Assembly (NCBI GenBank): GCA_045811525.1
Contig: JBJMTV010000030.1
Location: forward strand, 248,001-312,000
DNA: 64,000 nt
Source: VAZQ01 sp045811525
Lineage (GTDB): Bacteria; Pseudomonadota; Alphaproteobacteria; Rhizobiales; Xanthobacteraceae
Reading direction: 5' to 3'
This document shows, piece by piece, positions 8,429 through 17,964 of this stretch. The position numbers and the translations under genes were made by a program. Numbering within the stretch: position 1 is the first letter of the stretch; each line of letters starts with the position of its first letter. Below the pieces are notes generated by a model. It was given only the letters and a program-made list of their open reading frames with translations. It had not been told where the DNA came from and ran no database searches.

Positions 8429-10366
8429 ATGTGCGGAATTGCCGGCATGGTGGATTGGCGCGTCGCGACACCGGCGGGGCAATTGCGTGACATCGGCGAG
8501 CGGATGATCGATGCCGTGCGGCATCGTGGTCCCGATGCCGGCGCCGTTTGGGTGGATGCGAGTGGCGGCGTAGTGCTCGGTCAACGTCGTCTTGCAATCA
8601 TCGATCTCAGTCTCGGCGGCGCACAGCCCATGCATTCGGCAGATCAGCGCTACGTCATTACCTACAATGGCGAGATGTACAATTATCGGCAGATTCGGCG
8701 TGAGCTGGAAGGCCGCGGATTGGTGCTGCATAGCGATTCGGACACGGAGGTGTTGGTAGAGGCATGTGCGCTCTGGGGAGTAGAGGAGGCCCTCCAGCGC
8801 GCGATCGGCATGTTCGCCTTCGCCCTTTGGGACCGGCAGAGCAGGAGCTTGACGCTCGCCCGTGATCGCATGGGCATAAAACCGCTCTACTATGCGATGA
8901 ATGGGCATCGTGTGTTGTTCGGCTCGCAGCTCAAAGCGCTGCGCGCGGTACCGGATTGGCGGCCGACCATTGATGAAGATGCCGTGGTCGGTTATCTGCG
9001 CCACGCCTATATCGCCCAGCCTCGCACGATCTACTGCGAGGCCAAGAAGCTAGCGCCCGGTCACGTTCTTACATTGCGTGAGGGCGTCGCTGCGAGCCCG
9101 CGCTGCTTCTGGGACCTGCGCGCCATCGCTACCAAGGCCCAAGGCCGCAATGAGCCGGCGCCAACCCCAATCGAAGCAATAGAACGGCTCGATGCGCTCC
9201 TGCGCGAGGCAGTCAAGCTGCGCATGATTGCCGATGTGCCGCTTGGGGCCTTCCTCTCTGGTGGGATCGATTCTTCGACGGTCGTGGCCTTGATGCAGGC
9301 GCAGAGCGTGCAACCTGTGAAGACCTTCTCAATCGGCTTTCACGAGAGTGGCTTTGATGAAGCGGCATGCGCCAAGAAGGTCGCGGCGCATCTCGGGACC
9401 GATCACACCGAGCTTTATCTGGATGCGGGACGCGCACTTGACGTGATCCCCCGCCTTCCCGATTGGTTTGACGAGCCGTTTGCCGACCCCTCGCAAATTC
9501 CTACTTATCTCGTGTCCGAGATGACGCGCAAACACGTGACCGTGGCCCTTTCAGGCGACGGCGGCGATGAGCTGTTCGCCGGGTACAATCGATACTTCTG
9601 GGCAGCTCGAGTGGCGCGGTTGACAAACCTGCTTTCTCCTTCCATCCGCCGGGCATCAGCCGCACTGCTGCAATCTGTCAGGCCGGATACCTGGAGCAGG
9701 TTGTTCGCACGTGTGCCCGCGGTGTGGCAGGCCGGTCAAGCGGGCGACAGGATCCACAAGCTCGCGGCTCTGCTGCAGAACCCTTCTCCCGATGCGATCT
9801 ATCGCCGCCTGGTGAGTCAATGGGAGCGGCCGGAAGAAATCGCGGCTGGCGGACGAGAACCAGATGGCCCCTTGTGGGATCCGGCCGTGACGCAGGATTT
9901 CCCCGATGTCCTCGCGCGCATGCAGTTCTTGGACATGGTGACCTACCTGCCGGACGACATCCTGACCAAGCTCGATCGGTCCACCATGGCCGTTGGCCTG
10001 GAAGGAAGGGTGCCACTGCTCGACCACCGCGTGGTTGCCTATTCGTGGAGCTTGCCAACCGACTTGAAGGTGCGGAACGGCATCAGCAAGTGGGTACTGC
10101 GTCGTGTGCTCGATCGCTACGTCCCGCGGCCGCTGATTGATCGACCGAAGATGGGCTTCGGTGTGCCGATCGATTCGTGGTTACGAGGACCTTTGCGCGA
10201 TTGGGCTGAGTCGCTCCTCGGCGCGAAACAGCTCTCCGGCAATGGGCTGGTACGCGTCGAGCCGGTGCGCAAAGCGTGGGCTGAGCATCTCGCCGGCACC
10301 CGCAATTGGCAATATCCGCTTTGGACGGTGCTGATGCTGCAGGCATGGCGGCAGAGGTGGGCCTGA
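8429..10366 (+). CDS. asnB: AsnB-type glutamine-dependent amidotransferase (copy 1)
   Basis: The 645-residue protein begins MCGIAG, so Cys2 becomes the N-terminal nucleophile of the class II glutaminase after Met removal. The glutaminase domain covers roughly residues 2-210 (YNGEMYNYRQIR, HSDSDTEVLVEA). The synthetase domain follows with the ATP/PPi loop LSGGIDSS near 277 and SGDGGDELFAGYNRY near 374. Classic AsnB makes asparagine from aspartate. In O-antigen loci, relatives such as WbpS amidate uronic-acid sugars, and this gene sits among glycosyltransferases with a second copy at 17965. I favour amidation of a sugar acid, but sequence alone does not prove it. Its stop overlaps the next start (TGATG). 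Confidence 0.85.
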   Translation: MCGIAGMVDWRVATPAGQLRDIGERMIDAVRHRGPDAGAVWVDASGGVVLGQRRLAIIDLSLGGAQPMHSADQRYVITYNGEMYNYRQIRRELEGRGLVLHSDSDTEVLVEACALWGVEEALQRAIGMFAFALWDRQSRSLTLARDRMGIKPLYYAMNGHRVLFGSQLKALRAVPDWRPTIDEDAVVGYLRHAYIAQPRTIYCEAKKLAPGHVLTLREGVAASPRCFWDLRAIATKAQGRNEPAPTPIEAIERLDALLREAVKLRMIADVPLGAFLSGGIDSSTVVALMQAQSVQPVKTFSIGFHESGFDEAACAKKVAAHLGTDHTELYLDAGRALDVIPRLPDWFDEPFADPSQIPTYLVSEMTRKHVTVALSGDGGDELFAGYNRYFWAARVARLTNLLSPSIRRASAALLQSVRPDTWSRLFARVPAVWQAGQAGDRIHKLAALLQNPSPDAIYRRLVSQWERPEEIAAGGREPDGPLWDPAVTQDFPDVLARMQFLDMVTYLPDDILTKLDRSTMAVGLEGRVPLLDHRVVAYSWSLPTDLKVRNGISKWVLRRVLDRYVPRPLIDRPKMGFGVPIDSWLRGPLRDWAESLLGAKQLSGNGLVRVEPVRKAWAEHLAGTRNWQYPLWTVLMLQAWRQRWA

Positions 10367-11490
10367 TGCCGCGGCCGTCCCGCATCATGTTCGTCACCAC
10401 TGGTCTACGGGTGGGCGGTGCCGAGGCCATGCTGGCCCGCCTTGTGACTGCGCAACCGCGTGTTGCCGAAGAAATCACCGTCGTAAGCTTGCTCCGGGCT
10501 GAGGCCTATGTGGACCGCCTGCGCGCTGCCGGAGTTGCAGTGGCCGAGCTCGGATTCGAGAAATCCGCGCACATTCTTCCGAGCCTGCTGGAGTTGGCGC
10601 GAATGATCGGGCGCACGCGGCCCGATATCGTACAGGGCTGGATGTACCACGGCGATCTTGCGGCGCTGCTTGCGCTCTCCATGTCCGGACGTCGCAAAAG
10701 GACGCGCCTCGTTTGGAGCATCCGCTGCTCGCAGCTGGAGCTGGAGCAATATGGCCCGCGTCTGCGCATGTCCGTGAAGGCTTGTACCCTTTTGTCTGGA
10801 CTCCCGGACGTGATCACCGCCAACTCCGCCGCCGGCCTCCAATCGCACCTCAGTCTGGGCTATCGGCCACGCCGTGCCGAAGTCATCGCCAACGGTATCG
10901 ATATCCATGCGTTTAGGCCCGATCAGGAGGCGCGCATGGCTGTTCGCCGAGACCTCGCTCTTTCTGAGGACGCCATCGTTCTCGCACATGTGGCCCGCGT
11001 AGATCCGATGAAGGATCATCCCGCATTTCTGGCCGCTCTGGCCTCCTTGCCGCAGCTCAAGGCGTTGTTGATTGGTGCCGGCACTGAACGGCTACGGGTG
11101 CCTCCGAATGCGCTGGCGCTGGGCCGCCGCAATGATGTGCCGCGCCTCTTCGCTGCGGCCGATTTCGTGGTCTCGACCTCAAGTTTCGGAGAGGGGTTTC
11201 CCAACGTTGTTGCCGAAGGAATGGCTTGCGGGTTGCCGGCAGTTGCCACCGATGTGGGGGACGCCAAGGCTATTGTCGGGGATACCGGTCTGATCGTCGC
11301 CGCGGGCGATCACCTCGCCCTCTGCAGCGCCATTCGCAAACTCGTCGAGGAACCGCGACTCGTCCGCGTTAATCGGGGCGCCCAAGCGCGCGCACGCATT
11401 GCCGACAACTTCGCCCTGTCGAGGGCTGTAGAGCGCTACCACCAGTTCTATGGCAATATGCTTGCGGCTGCTCGGCCGAGCGACAGCTAA
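10366..11490 (+). CDS. Family 4 glycosyltransferase
   Basis: The likely start is ATG 10366, which overlaps the asnB stop as TGATG and suggests translational coupling; longer in-frame starts lie inside asnB. The 374-residue GT-B protein has a glycine-rich acceptor-side loop (LRVGGAEAMLARL) near residue 12. Its donor-binding C-terminal half contains STSSFGEGFPNVVAEGMACG, with the paired Glu residues of retaining GT4 enzymes. It probably adds one sugar of the repeat unit from an NDP-sugar in the cytoplasm. Confidence 0.85.
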   Translation: MPRPSRIMFVTTGLRVGGAEAMLARLVTAQPRVAEEITVVSLLRAEAYVDRLRAAGVAVAELGFEKSAHILPSLLELARMIGRTRPDIVQGWMYHGDLAALLALSMSGRRKRTRLVWSIRCSQLELEQYGPRLRMSVKACTLLSGLPDVITANSAAGLQSHLSLGYRPRRAEVIANGIDIHAFRPDQEARMAVRRDLALSEDAIVLAHVARVDPMKDHPAFLAALASLPQLKALLIGAGTERLRVPPNALALGRRNDVPRLFAAADFVVSTSSFGEGFPNVVAEGMACGLPAVATDVGDAKAIVGDTGLIVAAGDHLALCSAIRKLVEEPRLVRVNRGAQARARIADNFALSRAVERYHQFYGNMLAAARPSDS

Positions 11491-11507
11491 GCCAGCCCCA
11501 CGATGAC

Positions 11508-13283
11508 ATGACCACTGATTCGCCTCCACGTTCCGGAGCGGCGGTACGCGCCGAGCTTCCTCCCGACCTGTCGGGCCGGATAATTCTTGCCGTTCAGCGA
11601 GCATTGACCATCCGCAATTTGCGCTTGGCATCAGGGCTCGTCCTCTTGGCCTATCTCACACTGCACATGGTGAACCATGCGCTCGGCCTGATCTCGCTGG
11701 GCGCCGCTGAGGCGGGACTGGAATATGCGGTGGAAATTTGGTCGAACCCGCTCGGCACGCTCCTCCTTTACGGCGCCGCCGCCGTGCATTTCATGCTGGC
11801 GCTCTGGTCAGTCTACGAGCGGCGCACGTTCCGCCTGCCGCCGCTGGAGCTCCTGCGTATCGCCCTCGGCTTCACATTCCCGCTGCTGCTGATCAGTCAC
11901 GCTGCCAACACCCGGCTCGCTTACGACGTATTCGGACTGTCATCCGATTACACGCGCGTCGTCGCCAATCTTTGGGTGTCCGATTCGCAGGGCCTGCAGC
12001 TCGGCTTGTTGGCACCGGGGTGGCTGCATGGGTGTCTGGGCCTGCACCTCGCGTTCAACCGGCGACCACTCTATCGCTACTTGCGGTTTGCGCTGTTTGC
12101 GTTTGCCCTGCTGCTGCCGGTGTTCTCCGGCCTCGGTTTTATTGCGATGGTGAAGGAGCTTTCGACGAATGCGGTGGCCACCGCGGCGGCCGCCGACTAT
12201 TTCAGCCCGGCCCATGCGCCTGAGCGCCTCGCGCTTGCGCAATGGCGCAATGGGCTTCTCTTTGCCTACTTTTCGATCGTCGGAGCCGCGTTCGGCGCGC
12301 GCGCGATTCGCAACGGATACGAGCGCGGCCGCAAACGACTGATTGCGATCTCGTATCCTGGGCGTAGCGTACACGTGCCACGTGGCTGGTCCGTGCTGGA
12401 GGCGAGCCGCGCCTTCCATATCGCCCATGCCTCTATGTGCGGTGGACGGGCGCGGTGCTCGACCTGCCGGGTGCGCGTCATCGCGGGGGAGGCGAACGTG
12501 CCGCAGGCGAGCGTGGAGGAGCGCGCCACCCTGGAACGCGTGGGCGCTCCCGACGACGTCCGACTGGGCTGCCAGCTGCGCCCCGTGGGCGATATCTCGG
12601 TCGTGCCGCTCGTTCGTACGGAGCGGCCCATTTATCGTTCCCGTGCTCCCGAGCGGAGCGCCGAGCGCGAGCTCGTGATGCTGGTCTGTGACTTTCGCAA
12701 TCGGGTCGAGCTCGGCCGAGAGCACCTGCCCCAAGACATCCTTTACGTGTTGACGCTCTATGTGGACGCGCTCGGCAAAGCAATTCGCAACGCCAGTGGT
12801 ATGCTCAGCTATGTCGAGCCCGACAGTATCTGCGCCTTGTTTGGGCTCGACCGGCCGCTCGGAGAAGCGGCACGACAGGCCCTCGAAGCGGCAGGCGTCA
12901 TTGATCGCCTGCTGGTCAATCTCAACCAGCGCCTCGGTCGGGAATGGGATTGTACGGTGGATGTCGCGATCAGCATCGATGCCGGGCGCGCGGTCGTAGG
13001 CGAGATCGGCAGCTCAGATCCACCCACCCTGATGGCCATGGGCGAGGTCGCGGATGTTGTTGCCGCATTGCGCAAAGCTGCGACCGCTGACGGGGCCTTC
13101 GCCTTTTCCGAGCGGGCCTATGTTGCGGCCGGACTGGCGGTGCCCAGGGACGGCCGGATCGTCATTCGAGTGCACGACGAAGCGGTTGCTGCGGTGCTCT
13201 CCTCAGCGCCACCGGAGGTTCCCGGTAAGGCAAGCCCGCACGCCGAGCGCTCGCCGCTCCTGCAGCGTATCTGGGGCGGCTGA
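11508..13283 (+). CDS. Membrane class III cyclase-like protein with heme-type anchor and 2Fe-2S ferredoxin domain
   Basis: The 591-residue protein has three parts. Residues about 38-275 form six membrane helices with conserved-looking His (53, 57, 94, 131, 174, 180), resembling the diheme anchor of succinate dehydrogenases and of CyaC-type cyclases. Residues about 278-368 form a plant-type 2Fe-2S ferredoxin with Cys311, 317, 320 and 355. Residues about 388-560 are a class III nucleotide cyclase fold with both metal Asp positions kept (CDFRN, Asp395; EPDSICALFG, Asp439). The usual VNxAxR segment is replaced by VADVVAAL (514-521), so the transition-state Asn and Arg seem absent. It starts 17 bases after a GT4 gene, in an operon-like position. 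A redox sensor linked to cAMP signalling is likely; its catalytic activity is doubtful. Confidence 0.82.
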   Translation: MTTDSPPRSGAAVRAELPPDLSGRIILAVQRALTIRNLRLASGLVLLAYLTLHMVNHALGLISLGAAEAGLEYAVEIWSNPLGTLLLYGAAAVHFMLALWSVYERRTFRLPPLELLRIALGFTFPLLLISHAANTRLAYDVFGLSSDYTRVVANLWVSDSQGLQLGLLAPGWLHGCLGLHLAFNRRPLYRYLRFALFAFALLLPVFSGLGFIAMVKELSTNAVATAAAADYFSPAHAPERLALAQWRNGLLFAYFSIVGAAFGARAIRNGYERGRKRLIAISYPGRSVHVPRGWSVLEASRAFHIAHASMCGGRARCSTCRVRVIAGEANVPQASVEERATLERVGAPDDVRLGCQLRPVGDISVVPLVRTERPIYRSRAPERSAERELVMLVCDFRNRVELGREHLPQDILYVLTLYVDALGKAIRNASGMLSYVEPDSICALFGLDRPLGEAARQALEAAGVIDRLLVNLNQRLGREWDCTVDVAISIDAGRAVVGEIGSSDPPTLMAMGEVADVVAALRKAATADGAFAFSERAYVAAGLAVPRDGRIVIRVHDEAVAAVLSSAPPEVPGKASPHAERSPLLQRIWGG

Positions 13284-13342
13284 GCCACGCGCCTAATGCA
13301 GTGCCGCCTCACTCGCACTCACGCGGGCACGAGGCCCGGCGC

Positions 13343-14491
13343 TTACGGCGACAGCAGACGGCGGTACATCGCCACGGTATCGCGCCCGATTCGCTCGCTC
13401 GAGAATTCCCGCTCGACCAGGCGGCGGGCGGCCTCTCCCATTCGTGACCGCATTGCTGGGTTATCGGCAAGCGTCTCAATGGCACCCGCCAGCTTTTCGG
13501 CCTGGTCGGGCGGCACCAACAGCCCATTTATGCCGGGGCGCGCGATGTCTCGACAGCCCGCTGTGTCGGTGGCGATGAGCGGGCGTCCGCAGGCTGCGGC
13601 CTCAAGCAGGCTGAGCGGCAGCCCTTCACCGCCCCGCGCCGGCAACACCGCGATATGCGCAGAAGCCCAAAATCCTGGCATGTCATCGACGAATCCAAGA
13701 TGCACAAGGTTTGGCTGCTGGCGCCAGGCGGCGATCTCATGCTCATCGAGGGAGCGCGGATTAGCAGGATCCGGCATGCCGGCTATGGCGAGCCGGATGT
13801 CACGGCCTCGCTGCAGCAACAGCCGGTGCGCTTCGACGAGCGTGCGCACCCCTTTGCTTTCCAACAGCCGGCCGGCGAAGCCGATGGTCATTGCACCCGA
13901 AGGCTCCGGCACTGGCTTGAAACGCTCGACGTCCACACCCGAGCCGGCAATCAGGTGGATGCGCCCTGGATCGATGCCGAGCCGGGCAATCGCTTGTGCA
14001 TCGTCGCGGTTCTGCACCAGCACCGCCGCATCTGCACGCCTAAGCGCGAGCTGCAAGGCACCGCGCAGCAGCACTCGAGCAATCCGTAGCTTGCGGGTGT
14101 TGCTTGCGAAAGTGGTGCCGAGCCCTGTGATTGCATTGACACAAATAATCCGCAGACCCGATGCTGCGAGCGAGCCGGCAATGGTCGGCATGAGTGCCAC
14201 ATGATGCGTGATGCGTGGCGCGAGTTTGCGATAAATCCGACGGATCGCGCGTACTGTGCGCAGGAACTCGCGCGGGTCAAGGCTGCCACGGTCCCAGTGC
14301 ACGTTGTGCAGCTCGAAACCCTCAGCTCTGATCGCTGGCGCATGACGACCAGCGCGCGTGATGACGTGCACCTCGAAGCCCGCTAGCTGTGCGGCGCGCG
14401 CCATCGGCAGCCGATGCGAGATGAAGTACCAGTCCTCAGTCACCAGGTAGACGAGGCGCGGTGTCCCACCGGGCGTCCTGGAGGAAGGCAT
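13343..14491 (-). CDS. Family 4 glycosyltransferase
   Basis: The 382-residue GT-B enzyme starts MPSSRTPGGTPRLVYLVTED. The N-terminal half has WYFISHRLPMARAAQLAGFEV, seen in GT4 enzymes that add FucNAc/GalNAc-type sugars in O-antigen loci. The donor-binding half contains RGGEGLPLSLLEAAACGRP near residue 290 with the conserved Glu pair. It is transcribed leftward and converges on the cyclase gene with 59 bases between stops. Its position close to WbpM/WbpL-like genes supports a role in O-unit assembly. The exact sugar is unknown. Confidence 0.85.
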   Translation of the reverse strand: MPSSRTPGGTPRLVYLVTEDWYFISHRLPMARAAQLAGFEVHVITRAGRHAPAIRAEGFELHNVHWDRGSLDPREFLRTVRAIRRIYRKLAPRITHHVALMPTIAGSLAASGLRIICVNAITGLGTTFASNTRKLRIARVLLRGALQLALRRADAAVLVQNRDDAQAIARLGIDPGRIHLIAGSGVDVERFKPVPEPSGAMTIGFAGRLLESKGVRTLVEAHRLLLQRGRDIRLAIAGMPDPANPRSLDEHEIAAWRQQPNLVHLGFVDDMPGFWASAHIAVLPARGGEGLPLSLLEAAACGRPLIATDTAGCRDIARPGINGLLVPPDQAEKLAGAIETLADNPAMRSRMGEAARRLVEREFSSERIGRDTVAMYRRLLSP

Positions 14492-14815
14492 TCAGTATTG
14501 TGCTCCAGCATTGCATGCGACATGCAGTGTGGTGATTTTCGGCAGAATATCCAAAACTGCTGCAGCCACAAACTCTGCGATGGCGGGTCTCACTGGTCAG
14601 GATTCCATGGCTAAATTGGCGGCCTCCCGATTTCCCAAAGCGCATCTGCGGTTGCAGCGCCACGAGCGGAAATGCTAAGCCGCGCGTCTTGCGGTCTCGC
14701 GCAAGAACCGTCCTGAAACGGTCAGTGGTTTGGTCGATGCAAGCTCGCCATCGCCTCGCGCTCGTTCTCGGTCATGGACTTCGTGGGCTCTCGGAGCCCC
14801 ATAGTTGAAGACTGT
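14492..14815. promoter_or_regulatory. 324-bp divergent intergenic region with an inverted repeat
   Basis: The gap lies between a leftward GT4 gene and a rightward methyltransferase gene. It contains TGCATG-CGA-CATGCA at 14512-14526, an inverted repeat with 6-bp arms 20 bases from the GT4 start. It could be an operator for the leftward gene. The base composition is lower in GC than in the flanking genes. I see no small gene. Confidence 0.45.
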
Positions 14816-16432
14816 ATGAGCCTTTCTGAGCCAATGAGAGTGAACGCTTGGCGTTTGCAATGGACGCGCGAGCTGGCCGAACAATATTGGCGCGGGACTT
14901 ACGATGCTGATCTGGAAGCGGCGCGGCTAACCTCGAAAAGCGCGGAGCTTATCACCCGCGCGCTCGCGGTGCATCTCGAGCGGGGCGCCCACGTTGCACA
15001 GCTTTTGGCCCGTGATAACAGCTTTGACGCTCCGCTCGCAAACGCAGGGTACCGATCCATTCGAATGGATAGCGGATCAATTAAGCTCCGCTCGGATCGC
15101 TCATCCACAACGCATTCTACAGAAGAGAGAGTTGATGCGGTTCTGAGCGTCGAGGCGCTTTGCCAACTGGCCAATGACGAAATCGACGGCTATTTTTCAT
15201 GCGTGAGGCTGATGCTCAAGGAGGGCGGAATAGTCGTCGTGACGGTCCCGAACAATGAAACTTTGGACCAATACCTCGCGCTGGATCCTCAAACCGCCGC
15301 TTTATTTCATATCCGGCAGCACCTTCGGAGCTTTACGGCGGACACCATAGACGAACTTTTGACCCGGCAAGGGTTCAAGGTTGAGGTACTACAAACGCTT
15401 GAACTTACTGACGCGGCGTTCGCCTCTTGCGTGGGCCTCGAGTCCGTCCTGAAGGCGAAGCCTCGGCTGCATCTAGGCAGTGGAGCGGCGCTGTTCGTAA
15501 TCGGCCGATTTCTTACACGCGCGCGCGGCTTGCCGCGCGCCTTCGGCGGGCTTGCGGCCTGCATCGCGCCTGTGTTGCCGCGACGAGGTGGTTTGCGATG
15601 GCGCGTGAGGGCTGCTAGCGCACGCTCTCGAAGTGTCGGACACGACGACTTGGCTCGTTCGCATAAGTGGGCCGCCCAGTTTGCGAAGGCGGCGCTTCAT
15701 GCAAGCGAGCGGCCGCCTCTACGACAAGTGCAATGGTTGCAGCCAGTCGTGGACCGGTTCTGGAGCTCGATCGCCGGCACGCCAATGGACGAGATGAGCT
15801 TTGGGCGCGTGAACGGACGTCACCTACTGCAAGTCTTGCTCCCGTGGCTCAAAGTCGAGAAGCAATATCTCGATTATGGAGCGGGCGACGGCTCTCTGGT
15901 CGAGTACATGCTGGAGCAAGGTTTCTCTGTGGCGGCTTGGGAACCTGCGGCCGCCCGTCGCGAAATGCTGCAAGCACGGCTCGCGCACCATCGCCATTAT
16001 CTCGGGGCGTTGACCGATTTACCTCAGGCGAGGTTCGAGGGCATCTTTGCCATCGAGGTCATCGAGCATGTGCCCAGAGACAATGTAGCGGAATTCCTGG
16101 GCGCCATGGGGGCTGGTCTGGTGCCCGGTGGAACGCTCATCATCTCGACGCCCCACGAGGAGGATTTGGCGGCGTCGATGGTTTATTCGCCCCTGTCCGG
16201 GGCAGTCTTTCATCGGTGGCAACATTTGCAAAGCTGGACGGCTGCGCGCCTATGTACGACCCTTGAGAGTTGCGGCTTCACCTGCGAGAAGGTGTACGAT
16301 GTCGATTTCTCCGCTCGTCCGGTTCGTCTCACGGTTCTGGCCAAGCCGTTAGCTCCAGCAAAGGTAGAAAAGGTGGGAAACACTACGCTCCTGGTGATTG
16401 CCCGCAAGGCGGAGGCAGTCGCGTCTTGCTGA
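14816..16432 (+). CDS. Two-domain SAM methyltransferase, first domain degenerate
   Basis: ATG 14816 (MSLSEPMRVN) has GAAGA six bases upstream and is preferred over ATG 14774, which has no ribosome site; it gives 538 residues. The C-terminal domain (about 330-520) is a complete class I methyltransferase with YLDYGAGDGSLVEYM near 351 and AIEVIEHVPRDN near 413. The N-terminal half (about 30-215) keeps the later strands of the same fold (VDAVLSVEAL, LKEGGIVVVTVPN, LLTRQGFKVEVL) but lacks the glycine-rich SAM loop. It is probably a structural or acceptor-binding domain. The next gene begins 12 bases downstream, so it is co-transcribed with a GT4. A glycan or lipid-linked substrate is inferred from context. 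Confidence 0.75.
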   Translation: MSLSEPMRVNAWRLQWTRELAEQYWRGTYDADLEAARLTSKSAELITRALAVHLERGAHVAQLLARDNSFDAPLANAGYRSIRMDSGSIKLRSDRSSTTHSTEERVDAVLSVEALCQLANDEIDGYFSCVRLMLKEGGIVVVTVPNNETLDQYLALDPQTAALFHIRQHLRSFTADTIDELLTRQGFKVEVLQTLELTDAAFASCVGLESVLKAKPRLHLGSGAALFVIGRFLTRARGLPRAFGGLAACIAPVLPRRGGLRWRVRAASARSRSVGHDDLARSHKWAAQFAKAALHASERPPLRQVQWLQPVVDRFWSSIAGTPMDEMSFGRVNGRHLLQVLLPWLKVEKQYLDYGAGDGSLVEYMLEQGFSVAAWEPAAARREMLQARLAHHRHYLGALTDLPQARFEGIFAIEVIEHVPRDNVAEFLGAMGAGLVPGGTLIISTPHEEDLAASMVYSPLSGAVFHRWQHLQSWTAARLCTTLESCGFTCEKVYDVDFSARPVRLTVLAKPLAPAKVEKVGNTTLLVIARKAEAVASC

Positions 16433-16444
16433 AAGCAGGATGTC

Positions 16445-17917
16445 GTGCAGCGGGCTGCACCAGGAACCGAGCGGCGCATTCCTGGCACAACAGGATCTCC
16501 TGCCTTGCTCCGTAGCGTTGGTCGTGGGCTGGCCTGGATCGCGGAAAGCCCAGCGCGACGGGTGGCCCGGTACGTCCTTCCTGAACGACTCAAGACCCGC
16601 CTGATCGGTCTCGTGTTGGCTGCCGACGCAATAGTGCCTCAAGTTCAACAGCCGGGGGCGTTATCTGAGAGCCCACCCTTGTTGCCGCCGCATGCGTTCA
16701 ATGCGCGCCATGTTGTTCTCATCAACAGCGCGCTCGCGTGGGGCGGTGCCGAGCGGCAGGTTGTCAATCTTCTTCTCGGCCTCAATGAGCGAGGATTGAA
16801 CGCGGAGCTCATTTGTCTTCGCCTGGGTGACACTCCGGACCATGACTTTTACCGGGCCGCGCTGGGAGGCATTTCGGCGCGCAACGCGATGTCGAGCATG
16901 CAAGCCCGCCGCATTCTCCGAGAATGGCCTCGCGCGCAGCGTCAGCGCATCAAAGCATTGATCGCCGGACTGCCGCATAGCGTCGGCGCCGAGACCCTGC
17001 GGCTCCTGGCCGAGTTTTTGAGAATTCGGCCTGGTGTCGTTCACGCATGGCAGGACGGCGCCAGCATTGCCGCCGGATTCGCTGCGCGCATTGCCGGTGT
17101 ACCCAGGATCGTCTTATCGAGCAGGAATGTGAACCCCAGTCACTTCGCGTATCACCGATCATACATGTCTACGGCCTACCAGCAGCTCATCAGCTGTCCG
17201 GAAATCGCTTTCGTGAACAACAGCGCGTTTGGCTGCCGCGACTATGCAGGGTGGCTGCAGGTTGGAGCCGACCGCTTCCGAGTTCATCGAAACGGAATCG
17301 ATGTCAGCCATCTGCAGGAGCCAGATCCGATCCGCGTCGCGGCTCTGGCTCGAACGTTGGGCGTTCCAAGCTCAGCACCGGTCGTGGGCTCGATCTTCAG
17401 GTTCTATCTGGAGAAGCAGCCCCTCCTTTGGCTGGAGATGGCAGCGAGTGTCCGTGCGCAAATGCCAGAAGTCCATTTCGTCGTGTTCGGTGTCGGGCCG
17501 CTGAAGAAGGAGTTCGAGAGGCGTGCCGAGAGTCTGGGACTGGCGGGTCAAATGCATTGCCCGGGCACTACGACCGATCCCGCGTTGGCATTGCAACTGT
17601 TCGACGTTTTCGTCCTCGCTTCTAAACATGAGGGCACGCCCAATGTGGTATTGGAAGCGAGCACGCTCGGAGTGCCTGTCGTGCTGACCTCAGCGGGAGG
17701 AGCAGCTGAGTCCATACTCCCGGGCCAAACCGGGCTGCTGAGTGAGGATAATGACCCGAACGAGCTCGCTGGTCTTGTTCTGCAGGTGTTGTCCGACGAC
17801 GATTGGAAGACGCGCGCCAAGAGCAGCGGGCCCGCCTTCGTGCAGCACAAGTTTGGATTGCAACGCATGATCGATGAGGCGCTCGCCCTCTATGATTTGC
17901 ACCTGGGTGCGCGGTGA
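16445..17917 (+). CDS. Family 4 glycosyltransferase with N-terminal extension
   Basis: A GTG start at 16445 gives 490 residues. About 85 residues of basic and then hydrophobic sequence (ARRVARYVLPERLKTRLIG) precede the GT-B fold, which begins HVVLINSALAWGGAERQVVN. This leader may bind the membrane. The donor site is ASKHEGTPNVVLEASTLGVP near residue 395 with the GT4 Glu pair. The gene lies between the two-domain methyltransferase and the second asnB, all on the plus strand. It likely builds the same glycan. Confidence 0.82.
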   Translation: MQRAAPGTERRIPGTTGSPALLRSVGRGLAWIAESPARRVARYVLPERLKTRLIGLVLAADAIVPQVQQPGALSESPPLLPPHAFNARHVVLINSALAWGGAERQVVNLLLGLNERGLNAELICLRLGDTPDHDFYRAALGGISARNAMSSMQARRILREWPRAQRQRIKALIAGLPHSVGAETLRLLAEFLRIRPGVVHAWQDGASIAAGFAARIAGVPRIVLSSRNVNPSHFAYHRSYMSTAYQQLISCPEIAFVNNSAFGCRDYAGWLQVGADRFRVHRNGIDVSHLQEPDPIRVAALARTLGVPSSAPVVGSIFRFYLEKQPLLWLEMAASVRAQMPEVHFVVFGVGPLKKEFERRAESLGLAGQMHCPGTTTDPALALQLFDVFVLASKHEGTPNVVLEASTLGVPVVLTSAGGAAESILPGQTGLLSEDNDPNELAGLVLQVLSDDDWKTRAKSSGPAFVQHKFGLQRMIDEALALYDLHLGAR

Positions 17918-17964
17918 ATGGTCTTATCCGCACGGCAGCGATGGCGTGACGACGTGGCGGCTCG

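Noticed and set aside
8308..8490. 60-residue frame upstream of the first asnB
   Set aside because: No domain or good ribosome site; it runs into asnB in another frame.
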